Both the position numbers and the translations under genes were made by a program. From Boesenbergia rotunda (Eukaryota; Streptophyta; Magnoliopsida; Zingiberales; Zingiberaceae), in contig JAGFNQ010000957.1 of assembly GCA_024364735.1 (NCBI GenBank), forward strand, positions 602,945-666,944: 64,000 nucleotides of DNA, read 5' to 3'. The notes beneath the pieces were generated by a model. That model saw only the letters and a program-made list of their open reading frames with translations. It searched no databases and was not told the origin of the DNA. How positions within the stretch are numbered: position 1 is the first letter of the stretch; every line of letters starts with the position of its first letter. Below, piece by piece: positions 58,842 through 64,000 of this stretch.

Positions 58842-59805
58842 TAAAGGATCGTTTAAGGCGTGCAGAGGGGGGGGGGTGAATGCACTTTTTCGGATCTTGG
58901 ATCTCTACAGAATTGTTAGCGCAGCGGAAATAATATGCAAAAGAAATTCAAAACAATGCTAACACTTATCGTTTACTTGGTATCCACTCCGGTCGGGTGA
59001 CTAATCCAAGAATCCTTCGGTGGATCAACCCCCAGATAACCTCCGGCTAGATCTGTCGCTCCTTGTGGGTGGAGAAACCTCGCCACAACACTTGGAAGCC
59101 CTCTGATCAGAATAGACTACTAACTCACTTTACCCAAGCGAGTTTCGTCAAGAAAGATAATAGGAAACGAGCCCCTTTAAATAGGGCTCGAATCTGAAAA
59201 CAGCCGCTACCAGTCGACTGCCCCTGGGGCAGTCGACTGGTCCCACTCAGATCCGACCGTTACAGCACAACGTTCGAATCTGCCAGCCTGTTTCAGCCAA
59301 TACCAGTCGATTGCCCCTGGGCCAGTCGACTTGTACACACCTAAGCCTAGGGTTTTACTCCCGAGTACAAATCTCTCCGCACTCAACCCCTCTCGGCTTA
59401 GCCCCTGAGAACACACACTCATACACAGACCCTTACAACTCAGTTGACTCTTCACCAGCAGTCTTGACTGTTGCCTTCACGCCCTCTTCATCTTTGGCCC
59501 TCATCCCTCGGATGCGCACGCAAGCCTCCAGCTTGCCTCCATGCCACCCTTCATGTACACCTCGAAGTCCACGTCCCTTGGCTCATCATCTTTGCTATCC
59601 AACGGTCCCTCAGATGGGCACGCAAACCTTCAGCTTGCCTCCATGCCATCCTTCACCTGAAGACATCAACTAAGTCCATGTGTACCTGTGCACCTGCACA
59701 CTCATGTACCCATATGAGAATAACACAAACCCTAACTTAGCCATATTGCCCATACATCAAAATATCATGATCCTCCAGATCATCTCAGGGCCGATTGCCC
59801 CAACA
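58842..59805 (-). repeat. LTR b of the gag-only SIRE family (964 bp)
   Basis: The minus strand runs from TGTTGGGGCAATCGG (59805) to GATCCTTTA (58842). A polypurine tract (AAAAAGGGGGTGAT) lies directly upstream at 59806-59819. Hairpins at 59210-59240 and 59303-59332; TATA-like box at 59175-59184. Confidence 0.85.
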
Positions 59806-62043
59806 ATCACCCCCTTTTTGATGTGTGGCAATATGTTAAGTTAGGTAAACATATAGCAATAATAATAGCACAAAACAATTGAAATTCAAGCATATCACAC
59901 AAGAGGCAACCTCCCCCTTAACCTATGCTTTCTTCCAAATTTCAACCCTTATTGCTAATCCCAAGTTAGAATTAAGTTATCCCAACTTAACTCTAAAGTC
60001 ACAACCAAGCCTAAGTTAAGTTTCATCCCAAACCTAACTTAATACCCAAGTTCTCCCCTTTTGACACCATCAAAAGATTGCCCCAAGCAACCCATTCCTT
60101 GGTGCCAAATAGAACTTAATCTTATTTCTAAAAACCCCTTCAGAAATCAGAAAAACTCATTCTACCCACACTACCAGTCGACTGCCCCTAGGGCAGTCGA
60201 CTGATATGACAGATTTCAGAATTTCAGCCAAAATTCAGAAACAAGTAAAATATTCTAGAAAATATGGAAAAATGTGAAACTTTGCAAGCACGATTGTTAT
60301 GGTATTCCCTACCCTAGAAAAATTTGGTTCATGAAAAACATCAACCGTGCTGGACTTTTGGTACAAATCCAAAACTTTCCAAATAAAACCAACTTTGTAT
60401 CAATCTAGAGTTCTAATCATGGTATTCTATAGTTTGCACTCTCTATCAATTCCCATTGACATTTAAAATGAGTCCTAACTCCCCCTTTTTCAAAAAAATG
60501 TATTCATTTTGACAAAAACACCCTCATGTTTTAATGATCATCTCTTCTAAACATGGTATCCTCTTGATTTTCAACCAAACCATATTAGATAGCAATCATT
60601 ATAAAATTTCAAACATATCATGAATACATATACAATGATCATAAAAGAGTCATCCATTAACACTTAGAGATATTCAAGCAATATTTAAAGTATCATTGAG
60701 CATGATAAAAATACAAAAGCCAAATAGAAACTAATGAAATAAGTCACATGCCATAAATTTACACAATGAAGTAATCCATAGATGGTTCATTCATCAAACA
60801 TAGGCATAGCCATGACATATGGCCTAAAATAATGTTTAGGGCCCAAAACATAAAGCCCAGAAAACATCCAAATACAGACATCAGAATATAAAGCGTTTGA
60901 GAGGTATAAGAAAACATCAAGACAAAACACTCTCAACACTGGAATCACTCTCAACAGCTGCATCCACTGGTCAGAAGTACATGTGATCATCATCGCCAGA
61001 GGGAGGAGGAGGAGGAGGAGCCTGATAGGCGAGATGCCACTGCTGATAAGCGAGATGCCAACTGTAGGATCGATCGTGTCCGCTAGAGGAGGGGTGAATA
61101 GCAATTTTCGAATGTATCTCTAATTCCATGTGTTTGTCAAAGCTAACCATGATTAATCTACACAAGGAATTATCTTCAATTCTTTTCTTTTCCATTTCCT
61201 TTCATTTATCAAGAGTTCATCATTCAAAATCACCCATTGAATCCTAATCACTTTCCTTGAATTCCATAGATATTCTTAATATGATGAAATTTTCCTTCTT
61301 CTTATCTCTTAACATCACTTATCAAACTTCCTTGATTTCCAAAATACCTTAGTAAGTCATGGGGTAACACTTTAGTTAAGGAATATTAAATTATAATCAA
61401 GACTTTTAACCCAAAGTCATGTCCTATAATCCACATTTGAATTCTCAACATCCAAAATGGCTTTTATCCTTAAACCCACTGACCAGTCGACTGCCCATGG
61501 GGCAGTCGACTGACAAACCTTACAGAATGGTCTCGGGGCTGAAATTCACTCGGATCAGTCGACTGGCCCGAGGGCAATCGACTGATACCTGATTTTCAGG
61601 TTTTCAGCCCAATTTCAGTAATGCCTAAATAATTCTACAAATCTCCAAAAATTATGAAATTTCGTAGGGAGATTTTTGAGGCCAATGTCTACTTGGGAAA
61701 AATACGTTTCCAAACAAATATACTCCGGATTCCAAGATTGGCACGAAACTCAACTTATCCTAAAGTGTATCATTAAAACTCATCCCAAAAGTCTCAATTG
61801 TGATTTCTCCTCAATGTATCTTCCAATGCGTGATCACAATTCATTTCTAACATTGAATTATGTGGTATTCACCCATTAAAACCTAATTTTACCTAATATA
61901 ATTGTATTTTCACTATTTTCTCCCTAAAACTCCATCTAATGTGCCAAAACCTAGGATTAAGACTTACCCAAGTCTTCCAATCCCTTTGGCACATTTCCTA
62001 GTCTACCTAGGCCGTCCTAGGGAATCCATCTATTGAGATCCAT
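59806..62043 (-). other. Non-coding internal region of copy 2 with a foreign block
   Basis: Homologous to 8074-10053. Hairpins at 60174-60203, 61483-61512 and 61555-61585. About 60490-61108 is not in copy 1. It holds the end of an LTR (61060-61108), then a frame ending in Pro-rich APPPPPPSGDDDHMYF (stop at 60971), then a tail resembling the 3' flank of the two-exon gene at 23359. Confidence 0.6.
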
Positions 62044-63087
62044 TTACCATGGACCCCAAAGGCTCCTAGAGCTCCCCCTTGAGCTCTTGGCCTTAGCCAC
62101 CTCCCTAGGTGACTCGCTCCACACTAGATTACACCGGTGTGCCCCCGGTGTTTCTTGACCTACAAAATGAACCTTCTTAACCTTGGACACTTTGTCCTTG
62201 GTTAAGTCACCCTTTCTACCTTTTGATGGCACACACTTGTCATCCTTGAACTTACCCTCCTTGCCATAATTATATGCTTCCCCAGCATATTTCTTTCCAT
62301 TTGCCTTGGAGGTCTTAGACCGGTAACCCAAACCCGATCTATCATAATTGGGTTTTAAGCTACCCAACACCATGTCTAGACCCTATGATCCAACCGTGAA
62401 TCTCTCTAGGGTCTTTTCTAATTTATCAAGTCTTGCCCTCAAGGCTTGATTTTCCCTCTCTAGACCTTTAACTTTAGAGTCCATATGTCCAATTTGGACA
62501 TTCCTAGAGCTACCCATTTTCTTAGACACAACCTTCCCCATGTTGGGATTAGTACCTTGATTTTTAGGTACAAGGGTCCTAGGTCTCTCAAGATGCATGC
62601 TTTTGTTAGTGTTTTGACCTACCTTGTTATTTCTACTCCTATCATTATATTTGAAACCATGATTATGCACAAGTAAGCAATCTTCATGTATTCTAGCATG
62701 CATGGGGGGATAATTAACATGATTTTTGATATGCATCGAGGAACTTGAAATTGGATTACATTTTAATCTAGGGTTAGGAATTACCTCCCTTACCCTTGAA
62801 GCCCCTCCTTGATGTGATCTTTGCTTCTTTCTTTCCTTCTTCTCCCATCTCCTCAAGTGCTCCATTTTCTTTAGCTCACTTTTTCTAGGGCACTTGGTGT
62901 GGTAGTGCCCTAGCTCTCCACACGTGAAGCATCGAATCCTCCTCTTCTTTTCTTGGGATTCTCTATTCCTACAATTCATGTTAGATTTTAATTTAATTGA
63001 AATAAGTTTAGAGTGTACCTCCTTTTTACCTTTCGGGCACTTGTCCTTGTAGTGCCCCTTTTCGTTGCAACCAAAGCACGTGATATG
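62044..63087 (-). pseudogene. gag: SIRE-type gag fragment with two zinc knuckles, copy 2
   Basis: Knuckle 1 (CFGCNEKGHYKDKC) directly follows the LTR, knuckle 2 (CFTCGELGHYHTKC) comes about 45 residues later. Then a basic region and the helix ENQALRARLDKLEKTLERF. A TAG-type stop at 62383 separates the tail (SLKPNYDRSGLGYRSKTSK, 62373-62044) in the same order as copy 1. The frame is open back across the LTR border into LTR sequence up to about 63273. No capsid, protease or pol. Confidence 0.75.
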
Positions 63088-63987
63088 TGAAGGATCGTTT
63101 AGGCGTGCTAGAGGGGTAGGGGGTGAATAGCACTTTTCGGATCTTTCTTGTACCTGCGTTGTTAGTTGCACAGCGAAAATAATAATAAACAAAACAAACA
63201 ACGCTAACAAAGAGGATTTATTTGGTATCCACCTCGGCCGGGTGACTAATCCAAGAATCCGTCGGTGGATCACTCCCTGGATAACTTCCGGCTAGCTCTC
63301 GTCACTCCTTGTGGGTGGAGAAACCTCACCACAACACTTGAGAACCTCTGAGCACAAAGACTACTATTTGGCCCTTAACCAAGACCAAACTCGTCAAGAG
63401 TCTAAGCCACCACGAAGTCTCTTTAAATAGGACTCAGGCTGAAACCCTCGCTACCAGTCGACTACCACAAGGGCAGTCGACTGGTGCCACTGAAATTTGA
63501 CCGTTGCACCCCAACGTTCGAATTCTCGGCCAACTCACCAGCCACCTAGCAATCGACTGCCCCCAGAGCAGTCGACTGGTCCCCAGCTGAACCCTTCCGA
63601 GTACAATCACTCAGCACTCGTATCCTCACTACTCGACTAACTCCTCCTCCGCAACCTCAATCATTGCCTTCGCGCCCTCTTCATCTTTGGCCCTCGTCCC
63701 TCGGATGCGCACGCAAACCTCCAGTTTGCCTCCATGCTATCCTTCACGTACGCCTCGAACTCCGCGCCCATCAGCTCATTGTCCCTGCTCTCCAAGGTCC
63801 CTCGGGTGCACACAAGCCTCCAGCTTGTCTCCATGCCACCCTTCACCGTACTGAGGCCGTCCAGTCATGTCCTATACATCCTGCACACTCAACATACACA
63901 TATGAGATAACAAGGGTAAACCTAACTTAAACCCTTTTCCCAAACATCAAAACACCTGGTCACTCCGGACCATAGATTGCCTCAACA
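63088..63987 (-). repeat. LTR c of the gag-only SIRE family (900 bp)
   Basis: The minus strand runs from TGTTGAGGCAATC (63987) to GATCCTTCA (63088). Hairpins at 63454-63484 and 63549-63579; TATA-like box at 63421-63430. Aligns with 10054-10975 and 58842-59805. Confidence 0.85.
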
Positions 63988-64000
63988 ATCTCCCCCTTTT

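Larger units (their letters stand above)
58842..64000 (-). mobile_element. Gag-only SIRE relative, copy 2, running past the right edge
   Basis: LTR at 58842-59805, internal region 59806-63087 and a second LTR at 63088-63987. The right LTR is preceded on the minus strand by a polypurine tract (63988-64000) and followed directly by gag without a PBS. So it is not a simple 5' LTR; the arrangement suggests a recombined tandem of elements. The internal part matches copy 1 (6988-10053) except for a block at about 60490-61108. Confidence 0.75.

Noticed and set aside
59311..59740. Two overlapping frames of 89-120 codons, also seen near 63664
   Set aside because: They are in LTRs of the gag-only SIRE family, use LTR repeats and lack conserved protein features.

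Overview
This is repeat-dense nuclear DNA of a flowering plant, probably a large-genome monocot; the species cannot be named from the window. There is no bacterial-type gene organisation and no ordinary host gene. Almost every base can be assigned to nested transposable elements: Ty1-copia (Angela/Tork-like and SIRE/Maximus-like), Ty3-gypsy (Tekay/Del-like and Athila-like), a large non-autonomous LTR element, and a MULE-like DNA transposon carrying a ULP1 (C48) protease gene. Several nestings are proved by target-site duplications (TSDs) read directly at the ends.

Layout. 1-6987: 3' part of an Angela-like copia element (+ strand, decayed gag-pol, 2.3-kb 3' LTR). It sits in a gag-only SIRE relative (6988-10975, + strand). 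10988-46211: a TIR transposon whose ULP1 gene (- strand, several exons, premature stops) is split by a SIRE/Maximus element (11664-42429, - strand, TSD CTGCA). That SIRE element was itself invaded twice: by a coding-free element with about 3.2-kb, almost identical LTRs (14242-23012, TSD CATGG) and by an internally deleted Tekay-like element (25937-35161, + strand, TSD CAAGG). The remaining SIRE sequence holds an apparently intact two-exon gene for a 445-residue protein with a putative plant transposon protein domain (23359-25007, - strand), at the place where SIRE elements carry an extra env-like ORF. Between the ULP1 gene and the right TIR are five tandem palindromic modules bearing tRNA-like A and B boxes (44054-45623).

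46212-49700 is AT-rich, with one LTR-like stretch and no gene. 49702-56594 is a decayed Athila-like gypsy element (- strand). Its 5' LTR is cut by an Angela-family solo LTR (56595-58831, TSD TAGTA) and then by a second gag-only SIRE relative (58842 to the right edge, - strand).

Two families of short hairpins recur across these elements. One has GATCGGTC/GACCGATC arms: SIRE LTRs, upstream of the two-exon gene, and near 49 kb. The other has AGTCGACT-centred arms in the gag-only SIRE relatives, where one hairpin lies 23-25 bp upstream of a TATA-like box in each of three LTRs. Insertion order, by nesting and visible LTR divergence: MULE, then SIRE, then Tekay-like, then the coding-free element, which looks very recent.
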